Source: [Eubacterium] yurii
GTDB taxonomy: Bacteria; Bacillota; Clostridia; Peptostreptococcales; Filifactoraceae
NCBI GenBank assembly: GCA_900167215.1
Contig: FUZS01000009.1
Span: 62,001 to 126,000, forward strand
DNA: 64,000 nt
Direction: 5' to 3'
Part shown: piece after piece, positions 44,856 to 53,085 of the stretch
Numbering within the stretch: the first letter of the stretch is position 1
How the letters are laid out: each line of letters starts with the position of its first letter
Notes under the pieces: model-generated
Told to the model about the DNA's origin: nothing
The model's database searches: none
What the model saw: the letters and a program-made list of their open reading frames with translations, nothing else
Made by a program: the position numbers and the translations under genes

Positions 44856-46295
44856 CTACTCATTTCTCAAACTTTCAAGTGCTGAAAGCGACATTGCTTT
44901 TTTAGCAGGAATATATCCTGCTATTATGCCTATTAAGGTTGAGAATAAGATGCCGAATATTATAAGCCAAAAAGGAATATACGAAATATAGGGCTCAACA
45001 ATTTCGCTTGCACCGTCCATAGCCATTCCTCCGCCAATGTAACCACCAGCCATACCCATCATAGAATCTTCGCCCATTCCGTTCATGTTCATACCACGAT
45101 AGACCATATTTACTACGATGGATAATATTATACTTATAGTTGAGCCGATTATTCCTCCAAGCATACCTATGATTGCAGCCTCATACAGGAATAGACTCTT
45201 TATATCTCTTAGGCTTGCACCAATTACCTTCATTACACCGATTTCTCTTGTGCGTTCATATATTGACATTATCATGGTATTAGTTATACCTATTGCCGCT
45301 ACAAGCAATGATATACCGCCTATACCTCCAAGAGCACCTTGTATCATGGCAAATTTTTGTTGTTCTCTTTTTATATCATCCATTACTGAATAGAATTGAA
45401 ATCCGTCCTCTTTAAGTACATTAGTAATATCCGATACCTTATTTACATCTTCAATATATATGAGGAATTGACTGTATTCTCTTGAATTTGTATACTGGTC
45501 ATCTCTTTTTCTACCTACATCAGCCTCTGCTTTTGAATTGGATTTTTCAATTTCTCTTATAGTGTCAAGAGTAGTATATATAGAAAATCCTTCTTCCGAT
45601 TCACTGTTGATGAGACCAATACTTTCAACTCTAAATACTTCATACTTAGGTTTTGTATCACTGCTACCTGATTCTCCTCCATTACCGCCGTAACCATAAG
45701 TGTTCTTTGATTTTTTGTATTCAGTATCAGATGTAAGCTCAACTTTATTTGATATAAGTTCAATATTGTACTTGCCATCAGGAGAGTAACGCATATATTG
45801 ACCATTCTTATAATTTTCCATCATAGCAGGGATTTGATTACCTACCATTATCTTCATCTTATCGCCGGATTTGAGAAAGGTTCCCTTGGAAAGTTTAATG
45901 CCCTTTTTTTGCAGAAATTCAGGATCAAGTCCTATGATATCTGTAAAAGCAACATAGTCACCTATAATAAGCCTTGTATTAACACGTTTTACAGGAGTCA
46001 CCTTAGTTACTCCTGTAATATTGGCAATTTTCTTAACGGACTTGTCATCCATTTTGAGATTGTTGGGCTTATTTGGATTGCTACCGCTTCGTCCTACTCC
46101 AAATATTGTGATAATGTGCAAATCAGGATTTTTCTTCATCTCGTCATTGAAGTTTTTGCTCATCCCCAAACCTATAGATACCATGGTGATGATAGATGCA
46201 GTACCTATCAACACACCAAGTATCGCAAGTATACTTCTTGCTTTTCTTCGAAACAGATTCGTAAAAGCCATCTTAAAAATTTCTATTTTATTCAT
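44856..46295 (-). CDS. MacB-like ABC transporter permease with a Met/Gly-rich loop
   Basis: A 479-residue FtsX/MacB-type permease: helix 1 near residues 20-45 (LRRK-type basic N-terminus and AILGVLIGTASIITMVSIG), a large extracytoplasmic domain (about 46-320) and three C-terminal helices. ERTREIGVMKVIGAS is the coupling-helix signature. The loop before the last helix (about residues 395-430) is remarkably rich in Met and Gly (segments such as GEDSMMGMAGG and GGGMAMDG), unusual for the family. It overlaps the 605-residue protein gene by 8 bases and is the last gene of a three-gene minus-strand operon. The substrate is unknown. Confidence 0.9.
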   Translation of the reverse strand: MNKIEIFKMAFTNLFRRKARSILAILGVLIGTASIITMVSIGLGMSKNFNDEMKKNPDLHIITIFGVGRSGSNPNKPNNLKMDDKSVKKIANITGVTKVTPVKRVNTRLIIGDYVAFTDIIGLDPEFLQKKGIKLSKGTFLKSGDKMKIMVGNQIPAMMENYKNGQYMRYSPDGKYNIELISNKVELTSDTEYKKSKNTYGYGGNGGESGSSDTKPKYEVFRVESIGLINSESEEGFSIYTTLDTIREIEKSNSKAEADVGRKRDDQYTNSREYSQFLIYIEDVNKVSDITNVLKEDGFQFYSVMDDIKREQQKFAMIQGALGGIGGISLLVAAIGITNTMIMSIYERTREIGVMKVIGASLRDIKSLFLYEAAIIGMLGGIIGSTISIILSIVVNMVYRGMNMNGMGEDSMMGMAGGYIGGGMAMDGASEIVEPYISYIPFWLIIFGILFSTLIGIIAGYIPAKKAMSLSALESLRNE

Positions 46296-48105
46296 CTAAC
46301 TCAAGCTCCTGAAGTTTTTTCTTCTTTGCACGCACCTTAACTATTATAACAGTCAAAATTATTAAGGAAGCAACAACTCCACCTATAATAAGAGGTAGAT
46401 TATTATTAGATTTTTCCTGTGGTTGCGGATTAGCATCAGGTTGAGACGGCATTGATATAGGATTAAGTTTAAAGTTAAATTTTTTCTCCATAGTATTTGT
46501 TTTGCCGTCAAGTGTTTCATAGCTGAACATTATGACTCCGGAGATTTTTTTAGGATCATTAGGCATGGCTGAAAATGAGAAAGAATCACTTTTTCCCGGA
46601 TCAAAAGTTCCCACGAAATAGTTAGCACTTCCTGAAGGTGTAAAATCTCCTTTAGCAGTTACTTTTACGTTTGATATCTGTGTTTTACCAAGGTTATAAA
46701 ATGTAGTGCTTATAGAAACAGGTTCACCATCCATAGTATCTTGAGGTTGAGCCACATCATCTACTCTAAATAGGGTTTTTTGCAATACAGGAATTGATAT
46801 TGTATCTTTAGCAGTAAGTGGATTTGCCTTTGTATCCTCGTATGAGTAGTCTATATTCATTCCTACAGTCTTTGTAGTAGCATCAGGTTTTACAGAAAAG
46901 TTTAGAGTCTTTGACACTGATGAAGATGGACCCATACTGTCAATGTAAAAAGAGTTTGATGAACCTACAGCAATGAAGGTACCTTCATCTGCAGTAAGCG
47001 ATATTTTAATATTTTTTAGAGTCTTTTCCTTGCTTGTATTGACAAATGTCATTGAAAGAGGAAATTGTCCGTTAGGCTGTACAGGATTTCCTCCGTAGCT
47101 GTAGCTTGTTATCATAATTTGAGGATTTTTTACACCATCCGGTTTCTTATCTTCTTCCTCTTTTGGAGGTGCATTGTAGAATATGCCTGTGTACTGTGTA
47201 GCAGAAGGCAGAATTTTCTGTGTCTCATTTTCAGTATTATCTGAGCTTGTCGGAGGAGCACCTTCAGTAGAGTTTGTTGGTTCCACTGTCATTTTTATTG
47301 AGAAATTTTTCTTTTCAGCCCCATCTTTAGGAAATAACCTTACAGTGTAAGACTTAGATCCATTTGCTGGAAAGTTGTTTTCTACAAAAGTGCTTTGACT
47401 TTGGTTCACTATACCATCATCCGGTACAACTGTTACCTTGATTGAGCTTATAGGCTTGTCGTTGGGATTTGAAATGGTAAAGCTTAAGTTTGCAATGTCA
47501 CCCTTATTTACAATTGCAGGATGCTTTATATTGTATATATTGAAAGGTTTATATTGTTTTTCATCCTTTTTCTTTTCAGGTTTTACTATATTTACGTAGA
47601 AAGTTTTAGAAAAAGTATAGTCTTTATAGTTATCCACAGAATATCCATATTTTCCTGTAAATTCAAAGGTAACAGGATAGTTAGCTGTCTTAGCATCCTT
47701 AGATACTTGAACCTCATATGTTACATACACAGGATCTCCGGATACTTTTACACTGTCTAATTTTTGTATTGGACTTGTATTTGACAACAAGGTAAGTTCT
47801 GATGGAAGTGTGGCTTTTAATGTTGGTTTTGCTATTTGCACTCCTCCTGTATTTTTTACAGTTACTATCAACTTACCTTTGGTGTCAGCTGTTAATTCTG
47901 AAAAGTTTGCTGATATATCCACTCCAACGTTAAAATCTCTTTCCTTTTGTTCCTGATCCTTTTTTTGTCTTTCACGTTCTCTTTCTTCTTCTTCTCTTTG
48001 GTTAGAACCGTCGTCCATCGAGGCATAAGATACTGTATAGGTCATTGGTCTTAGTACGAACACTATCATACATATAAGACATATTATCTTAGTTTTCAAC
48101 TTCAT
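46288..48105 (-). CDS. Exported Ig-repeat (COG1361/CARDB-like) membrane-anchored protein of an ABC operon
   Basis: A 605-residue protein with a signal peptide (to about residue 29), then a highly charged Glu/Arg/Lys segment (about 32-58). Several beta-sandwich repeats follow, of the kind found in COG1361/CARDB/NEW3-type extracellular proteins, with recurring patterns such as GKLIVTVKNTGGVQIAKP and SISTTFYNLGKTQISNVKV. A Pro/Gln/Asn linker precedes one C-terminal membrane helix (about 572-592) with a basic cytoplasmic tail. It is encoded between the ATPase and permease, overlapping both. This position is taken by MacA-like fusion proteins in other operons, so it may be the extracytoplasmic partner of the transporter. 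Confidence 0.82.
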   Translation of the reverse strand: MKLKTKIICLICMIVFVLRPMTYTVSYASMDDGSNQREEEERERERQKKDQEQKERDFNVGVDISANFSELTADTKGKLIVTVKNTGGVQIAKPTLKATLPSELTLLSNTSPIQKLDSVKVSGDPVYVTYEVQVSKDAKTANYPVTFEFTGKYGYSVDNYKDYTFSKTFYVNIVKPEKKKDEKQYKPFNIYNIKHPAIVNKGDIANLSFTISNPNDKPISSIKVTVVPDDGIVNQSQSTFVENNFPANGSKSYTVRLFPKDGAEKKNFSIKMTVEPTNSTEGAPPTSSDNTENETQKILPSATQYTGIFYNAPPKEEEDKKPDGVKNPQIMITSYSYGGNPVQPNGQFPLSMTFVNTSKEKTLKNIKISLTADEGTFIAVGSSNSFYIDSMGPSSSVSKTLNFSVKPDATTKTVGMNIDYSYEDTKANPLTAKDTISIPVLQKTLFRVDDVAQPQDTMDGEPVSISTTFYNLGKTQISNVKVTAKGDFTPSGSANYFVGTFDPGKSDSFSFSAMPNDPKKISGVIMFSYETLDGKTNTMEKKFNFKLNPISMPSQPDANPQPQEKSNNNLPLIIGGVVASLIILTVIIVKVRAKKKKLQELELDE

Positions 48106-48817
48106 GTTTCTTCTCCTTCTGTATTACATTTATTATATTTCCGTCTTTTATCTCGACTATTTTGTCAGCATAGTCAGCTATTGAGTTGTCATGAGTTACA
48201 AGTATTATAGTTTGATTATTTCTCTTGCTTATTCCAACTATCAGATTCATTACATCCAAGGTAGTATTAGAGTCAAGGTTTCCTGTAGGCTCATCAGCAA
48301 ATATTATCTTGGCTTTGTTTACAAGTGCCCTTGCAATACCGACTCTTTGTTGCTGTCCTCCTGACATTTGGCTTGGTTTTCTCATATAGTATCCCTTTAA
48401 GCCTACATCGTCAAGACATTTTTTTGCAGCCTTTTGTGCATTTTTTACAGGTATACCTCTAAAAACTAAAGGAAGTGCCACATTTTCCAAGGCAGTAAGT
48501 GAAGGTATGAGTTGATAAGACTGAAAGATAAATCCTATATTTTTTTGTCTGAAAATTGTTATTTGCTCTTCAGTTAACTTCTCTATATGTATACCTCCTA
48601 TTATTATCTCTCCTTTTGTAGGTTTTTCAAGTCCTGCTACCATGTTCAAAAAAGTAGACTTACCTGACCCGGACTTTCCCAAGAAACATACAAATTCACC
48701 ACGATTTATGTCCAATGACACATCGTCAAGTGCAACTATTTTTTCACTTCCCATTCTATATATTTTTCTAATATGGTTTATTTTGATAAACGGAGTTTTT
48801 TTTGAATTATCAGACAA
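48089..48817 (-). CDS. MacB/LolD-type ABC transporter ATP-binding protein
   Basis: A 242-residue ATPase with Walker A GKSGSGKST (about residue 43), signature MSGGQQQR, Walker B IIFADEPTGNLDS and the switch histidine in LVTHDNS. It resembles LolD/MacB-type ATPases that work with FtsX-like permeases. The start codon is TTG at 48817 behind AGAGGTGAT. It is the first gene of the operon and overlaps the next by 17 bases, indicating tight translational coupling. Confidence 0.93.
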   Translation of the reverse strand: MSDNSKKTPFIKINHIRKIYRMGSEKIVALDDVSLDINRGEFVCFLGKSGSGKSTFLNMVAGLEKPTKGEIIIGGIHIEKLTEEQITIFRQKNIGFIFQSYQLIPSLTALENVALPLVFRGIPVKNAQKAAKKCLDDVGLKGYYMRKPSQMSGGQQQRVGIARALVNKAKIIFADEPTGNLDSNTTLDVMNLIVGISKRNNQTIILVTHDNSIADYADKIVEIKDGNIINVIQKEKKHEVEN

Positions 48818-49019
48818 TATATCACCTCTTTCTTAGGTAGGAATAATATATTAATTATCTCACAAAGTAAAAGTAGAATAATTATATAAAGCAAGATCAT
48901 AAAAAATTCTATTTTTTAAAAATATATATCAGACAATAAATATAATCCTATTTTTATCAAAGTATACTACTTTTAACTTTAAAAATATTTAATAAAAAGT
49001 TAAATTAGCGTTACAAATA

Positions 49020-49048
49020 TTTACATAAATTTAAAGATGTGATAAACT
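49020..49048 (+). promoter_or_regulatory. Candidate promoter of the structured RNA
   Basis: TTTACA (49020-49025) and TAAACT (49043-49048) are separated by 17 bases. A transcript starting about seven bases later would begin right at the 5' strand of the closing helix (49058). The -10 box is weak. Confidence 0.4.
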
Positions 49049-49057
49049 ACTTAAAGA

Positions 49058-49265
49058 ATATTTTGCAAGGTTTGTGGTTGAAAGTCCATGCCAGACGCAG
49101 GCAAAGGGATCCACGTAAGCTGATATAAAATATATCAGTGAGCATAGTGCGTTTTAGATGTAAGTCCTACCGCAAAAAGCGAGAGAACTATTAGTGAGGC
49201 AAACCCGAGCAAAACTTCCAGTAGGCGAGTGTGGGGGGAAAGACCAGTGTCAACTTGCAAAATAT
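49058..49265 (+). ncRNA. Structured noncoding RNA candidate, class not assigned
   Basis: A 208-nt GC-richer island in AT-rich intergenic DNA, closed by a perfect 12-bp helix: ATATTTTGCAAG (49058-49069) with CTTGCAAAATAT (49254-49265). Internal helices are visible: CTGATATA/TATATCAG (about 49120-49138), CCTAC (49166-49170) with GTAGG (49221-49225), CCGC-AAAAA-GCG(G) near 49170-49181 and GAC-CAGT-GTC (49242-49251). ACGCA (about 49095) can pair with TGCGT (about 49148). No ORF fits. GAAAGTCC recalls RNase P, but the P4 partner is missing. Size and host group would fit a raiA-type RNA, which I cannot confirm from memory. It lies 44 bases before the UPF0489 gene, so it may be a leader or an independent RNA. 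Confidence 0.7.
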
Positions 49266-49309
49266 CGGTTTATATTTTCAAATAAAATATCTTAAAAGTT
49301 GGAAAAGTT

Positions 49310-50176
49310 ATGGAATATCTCTATAAAGGTCAGTATTTAAAAGGGGAATATGGGAATAACGCTTTTTCTTATAATAAGAGGAATAATCAGGAAATCTATG
49401 TAGCCCCGATAAAAAAGATTCCTTATAATGTCGATTACATTCTAAATAATCTCCAGATATCAGATAAGACAGCATTTAGCGAGTATGATAAAATAACAAA
49501 AGAGCAGTATGATATCAAGGGAATTGAGAATTTTATTTTTTGTGATGACAATGATAAGAAACTGTATATATTTGATAATCATAATCATAGCTTTTATTTT
49601 ATAGCAGGAAATGTCATTAGGGACATGGGAAGACATCTTCAAGACTGTGAAAAAGAGCAGTTATTGTCAGCTTTTCTTGAGGGAAGATACTATATTAAGA
49701 AAAGCCTTATGATACATTTTGATCAACATAAGGATATGAGAGTTCCTGAGTTTACTTTATTGCAAGCTATAAAAAAAATCAAAGAAGGCAAGAATATTCA
49801 CAAATTAATATATCAAGACTCTTATTGTGATTACGACATTTTATATGGCTATACTAATTATTTTTTAAATGTAGGTAACTTTATAGTACCGCTTTTAGAA
49901 AACGGCTTTATAGAGGATGTAGTAATAGTAGACTCCACTTATTCTATGGGAAAACTGGATAAGGATATTGATTCTTATGACGAGGTCATATTGGATATAG
50001 ACCTTGATTTTTTTAGCCCTGATATGGACTATATAGATGAGGATAAAAAGTTAAGATTAATCCAAAGATGCTATGAAAAGGCAAAGATTGTAACTATATG
50101 TACAAGTCCATATTTTATCGATTTTGAACGTGCAAAGAAAAAACTTGAAAAGATATTGAAAAACAGTGTAAGGTGA
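49310..50176 (+). CDS. UPF0489 family protein (arginase-like fold)
   Basis: A 288-residue protein of the UPF0489 family, related in fold to arginases and agmatinases. Characteristic acidic/His motifs are present: FDNHNHSFYF (about residue 87), MIHFDQHKDMR (about 137) and VILDIDLDFFSPDMDY (about 228), which would bind a metal pair. Biochemical function is unknown. It follows the structured RNA by 44 bases and precedes uppP by 8 bases, so it is the first coding gene of that operon. The ribosome site (GGAAAAG) is modest. Confidence 0.87.
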   Translation: MEYLYKGQYLKGEYGNNAFSYNKRNNQEIYVAPIKKIPYNVDYILNNLQISDKTAFSEYDKITKEQYDIKGIENFIFCDDNDKKLYIFDNHNHSFYFIAGNVIRDMGRHLQDCEKEQLLSAFLEGRYYIKKSLMIHFDQHKDMRVPEFTLLQAIKKIKEGKNIHKLIYQDSYCDYDILYGYTNYFLNVGNFIVPLLENGFIEDVVIVDSTYSMGKLDKDIDSYDEVILDIDLDFFSPDMDYIDEDKKLRLIQRCYEKAKIVTICTSPYFIDFERAKKKLEKILKNSVR

Positions 50177-50184
50177 GATGAAAA

Positions 50185-50991
50185 ATGACAGATATTATTA
50201 GGGTAGTGATTTTATCATTTGTTGAGGGATTAACGGAGTTTATACCAGTAAGTTCTACGGGGCATTTGATAATAGTAAATGAGTTTGTAAAATTAAAACC
50301 TGAGAATTTTGCGAATATATTTAATATAATCATTCAACTTGGGGCTATAATGGCTGTTGTGGTACTGTACTTTCATAAACTAAATCCTTTTTCAAAAGAC
50401 GAAAAGCACAAAAAAGAAACTCTAAATATATGGAAAAAAGTTATAATTGGAGCACTTCCGGCAGCAGTGCTGGGACTTTTGTTTGATGATATAATAGATG
50501 CACATTTGATGAATGCAAAAGTTGTTGCAACAATGCTTTTCTTATGGGGCTTAGTGATAATCTATATAGAAAAGAGAAATATCAATAACGGAAACACTAT
50601 AACAGGTATGACATATATGACTGCTTTTATGATAGGTATAGCTCAGTGTTTTGCTATGATACCGGGAACATCGAGATCAGCTGCGACTATTATAGGTGCT
50701 ATGTTACTTGGTTTGTCAAGGGTGGAGTCTGCAGAGTTTTCCTTCTTTTTAGCTATACCAACTATGCTTGGAGCCACATCATTAAAAATAGTCAAGCTTT
50801 TTGTAAAACATACTCCTATAACTTCGTTTCAGATTATGTTGATATTGTTGGGGGTAGTATTATCCTTTGTCTTTGCACTGATAGTAATAAGAAAGTTTAT
50901 GGATTATGTTAAAAATCATGACTTTATAGTATTTGGTGTATATAGGATGATACTTTCGCTTGTAGTGTTGACATACTTTTTTCTAAAGTAA
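50185..50991 (+). CDS. uppP: Undecaprenyl-diphosphatase UppP (BacA)
   Basis: UppP dephosphorylates undecaprenyl pyrophosphate to recycle the peptidoglycan lipid carrier and gives bacitracin tolerance. The 268-residue membrane protein has both active-site motifs: EGLTEFIPVSSTGHL (residues 13-27) and MIPGTSRSAATIIGAM (about 155-170). Seven or eight membrane helices are visible. AGGTGAG precedes the ATG, and it is only 8 bases after the UPF0489 gene. A strong terminator follows at 51125. Confidence 0.97.
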   Translation: MTDIIRVVILSFVEGLTEFIPVSSTGHLIIVNEFVKLKPENFANIFNIIIQLGAIMAVVVLYFHKLNPFSKDEKHKKETLNIWKKVIIGALPAAVLGLLFDDIIDAHLMNAKVVATMLFLWGLVIIYIEKRNINNGNTITGMTYMTAFMIGIAQCFAMIPGTSRSAATIIGAMLLGLSRVESAEFSFFLAIPTMLGATSLKIVKLFVKHTPITSFQIMLILLGVVLSFVFALIVIRKFMDYVKNHDFIVFGVYRMILSLVVLTYFFLK

Positions 50992-51124
50992 AATAAAGTC
51001 AATAAAAAAAACAATTCGGTTAAATTTTTGTAAATATATTTTTTAAATTTAAAGAAATTTTTTGCAAAGTTAGTAAGATGTCAGATTAAATTTGCTAATG
51101 AAACAGAATAAAATTTTCAAAAGT

Positions 51125-51156
51125 CTTTGTATATTTTTGTATACAAAGTTTTTTTT
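51125..51156 (+). terminator. Intrinsic terminator of uppP
   Basis: CTTTGTATA (51125-51133) pairs with TATACAAAG (51140-51148) and is followed by eight T. Confidence 0.88.
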
Positions 51157-51258
51157 ACATATTTTTGGCAAAAAAACAGACATTGTTTTAATTCTAAAAA
51201 CATTGGGTAAAAAAAAATCGTAATGAATTTACATAGTTTTGTAACGGTAGGGGTTTAA

Positions 51259-52998
51259 ATGCAAAATTCCAATTATTTTGATGAAAGATTTGTAGAAGAA
51301 GTCAAAAATGCCAATAACATAGTTGATGTCATATCTAAATTTGTGGATTTGAAGAAAAACGGAGACAATTATAAGGGGCTTTGTCCTTTCCACAATGAGA
51401 AAACTCCATCATTTGTAGTTAATGAAAATAAGCAAATTTTTAAGTGTTTCGGTTGCGGAGAAGGAGGAAATGTCATATCTTTTCTTATGAAAAAGGAAAA
51501 TATGAGTTTTGGTGAAACCGTAAAATACCTATGTGAAAATGCCAATATACCGTATAAGCAAAGTCATACTTTCACTGAAAAAGAGAAGATAGAGCTCGAT
51601 GAGAAAAAGAAGATGTACAAACTTCATGTAGATTTGGCTAAATACTATCTACAAAATCTTCAAAATAACATGGATAATTCAAAAAGATATCTCTTAAACA
51701 GAGGTATCGACGAAAGAACTATGAAAAAGTTCGGCCTTGGTTATGAGGACAGGAACTCAAACTCGATAAATTATTTAAAAGAATTGGGATATACTAAGGA
51801 TGATATGATACATAGTATGGTTTTTAGGGAAAAAAACGACAGGATGTATTCAATTTTCTTTGGAAGAATAATGTATCCTATAATTGACAGGAGAAATAGA
51901 GTCATAGCTTTCGGAGGAAGGACTATGAGTGAAGCTCAGTCTCCTAAGTATCTCAACTCCCCTGAAAGTATGATATTTAAGAAAAAGAACGAACTCTACG
52001 GTATGAATCTTGCAAATAAGTATAATTCCAAAAGATTGATACTTGTTGAAGGCTATATGGACGTCATAAGTCTGATAAAAAACGGTATTGCCGGTGGCAT
52101 AGCCTCACTTGGTACATCTCTTGCCAAGGAGCATGTAGAAGTTATAAAAAGGCAAAATAAGAAGGTGTTTATCTGCTATGACTCTGACAATGCAGGAAGA
52201 AAGGCTACTTTGAGAGCCTTGGAAATGTTTGATTCAGAAGGCATAACGGCAAATGTAATAAGAATAAGAGGTTATAAAGATCCGGATGAATTTTTTGCAA
52301 ATAAGAAGTCCTCAGATTTTATGAGCCTTATTAAAAATGCAGTTTCTCCACTGACTTTTATAATTGATGATATATCCTTGAACTATGATCTTAGTGTACA
52401 TTCTCAAAAAGTGGAATTTATCGACCTTGCCTGTGAAAAGATAGTTAACTGTAAGGATGAGGTGGAAAAAGAGTATCAAATTAAAAGACTTTCTCAAATT
52501 ACGGATACTTCGATTAAAGCTATCGGGGTTAAGGTATACGGCGAGTTCTTTTCTCCGAAAAGATTCAAAGATTATGAACAAGGAGAGAGGGTATTTCGTA
52601 AAGAACAGGACATTCCTAAGAAAGTGATGCCTGTTTCTAAAAAAACATTCAATCCTAATGAGGAAAAATTGAAAAAAATGTTAATTGAAAATCCTTCGTA
52701 TATAAAACTTGTTGATGATATATTGGAACCTGAGGATTTGAAAGGCGACGACATAAGACAAATCTACATCAAAAGATTTGAATATGAGATGGGAAATATT
52801 GACAGCGAAAGTGAAAAATTACTTAGAAAACTTGCAAAATCTGTAAAGTTATCAAGTATACAAAAGCAGATAGAATGTATAGATATTTTGCTCAAGGATG
52901 AAAGGGACATTGAGAAAACTTTGGAAAATGCAAAAAAAAGGATAGAGCTTTTGAGAAAAATGTCTGAAATAAAGGAAAGTTTGAAGCTTGATGTTTAA
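51259..52998 (+). CDS. dnaG: DNA primase DnaG
   Basis: DnaG makes RNA primers at the replication fork. The 579-residue protein has the N-terminal CHC2 zinc-binding motif CPFHNEKTPSF...FKCFGCGEGG (about residues 41-75). The TOPRIM domain shows LVEGYMDVISLIKNG (Glu) and the DSD acidic motif CYDSDNAGRKA. A helical DnaB-interacting C-terminal region follows. It precedes rpoD by 87 bases, the conserved dnaG-rpoD macromolecular synthesis operon; rpsU is not upstream here. A GGGG ribosome site precedes the ATG. Confidence 0.97.
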   Translation: MQNSNYFDERFVEEVKNANNIVDVISKFVDLKKNGDNYKGLCPFHNEKTPSFVVNENKQIFKCFGCGEGGNVISFLMKKENMSFGETVKYLCENANIPYKQSHTFTEKEKIELDEKKKMYKLHVDLAKYYLQNLQNNMDNSKRYLLNRGIDERTMKKFGLGYEDRNSNSINYLKELGYTKDDMIHSMVFREKNDRMYSIFFGRIMYPIIDRRNRVIAFGGRTMSEAQSPKYLNSPESMIFKKKNELYGMNLANKYNSKRLILVEGYMDVISLIKNGIAGGIASLGTSLAKEHVEVIKRQNKKVFICYDSDNAGRKATLRALEMFDSEGITANVIRIRGYKDPDEFFANKKSSDFMSLIKNAVSPLTFIIDDISLNYDLSVHSQKVEFIDLACEKIVNCKDEVEKEYQIKRLSQITDTSIKAIGVKVYGEFFSPKRFKDYEQGERVFRKEQDIPKKVMPVSKKTFNPNEEKLKKMLIENPSYIKLVDDILEPEDLKGDDIRQIYIKRFEYEMGNIDSESEKLLRKLAKSVKLSSIQKQIECIDILLKDERDIEKTLENAKKRIELLRKMSEIKESLKLDV

Positions 52999-53085
52999 AG
53001 TCAGGGTAATTGTGTTATAAATTATGAAATAAACGTATAGATGTTAAGTATTTTACCCTATATTTTAAAAAAAGAGGGATGAACT

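Noticed and set aside
45798-46340. 180-residue plus-strand open frame across the ABC permease start
   Set aside because: It is antisense to the permease gene, with low-complexity translation rich in His, Tyr and Ser, and no start signals.
49058-49265. RNase P RNA, suggested by GAAAGTCC and GGCAAACCC
   Set aside because: The region is about half the usual length and the 3' partner of P4 (ACAGAA...GGCTT-like) is missing, so the pairing does not work.
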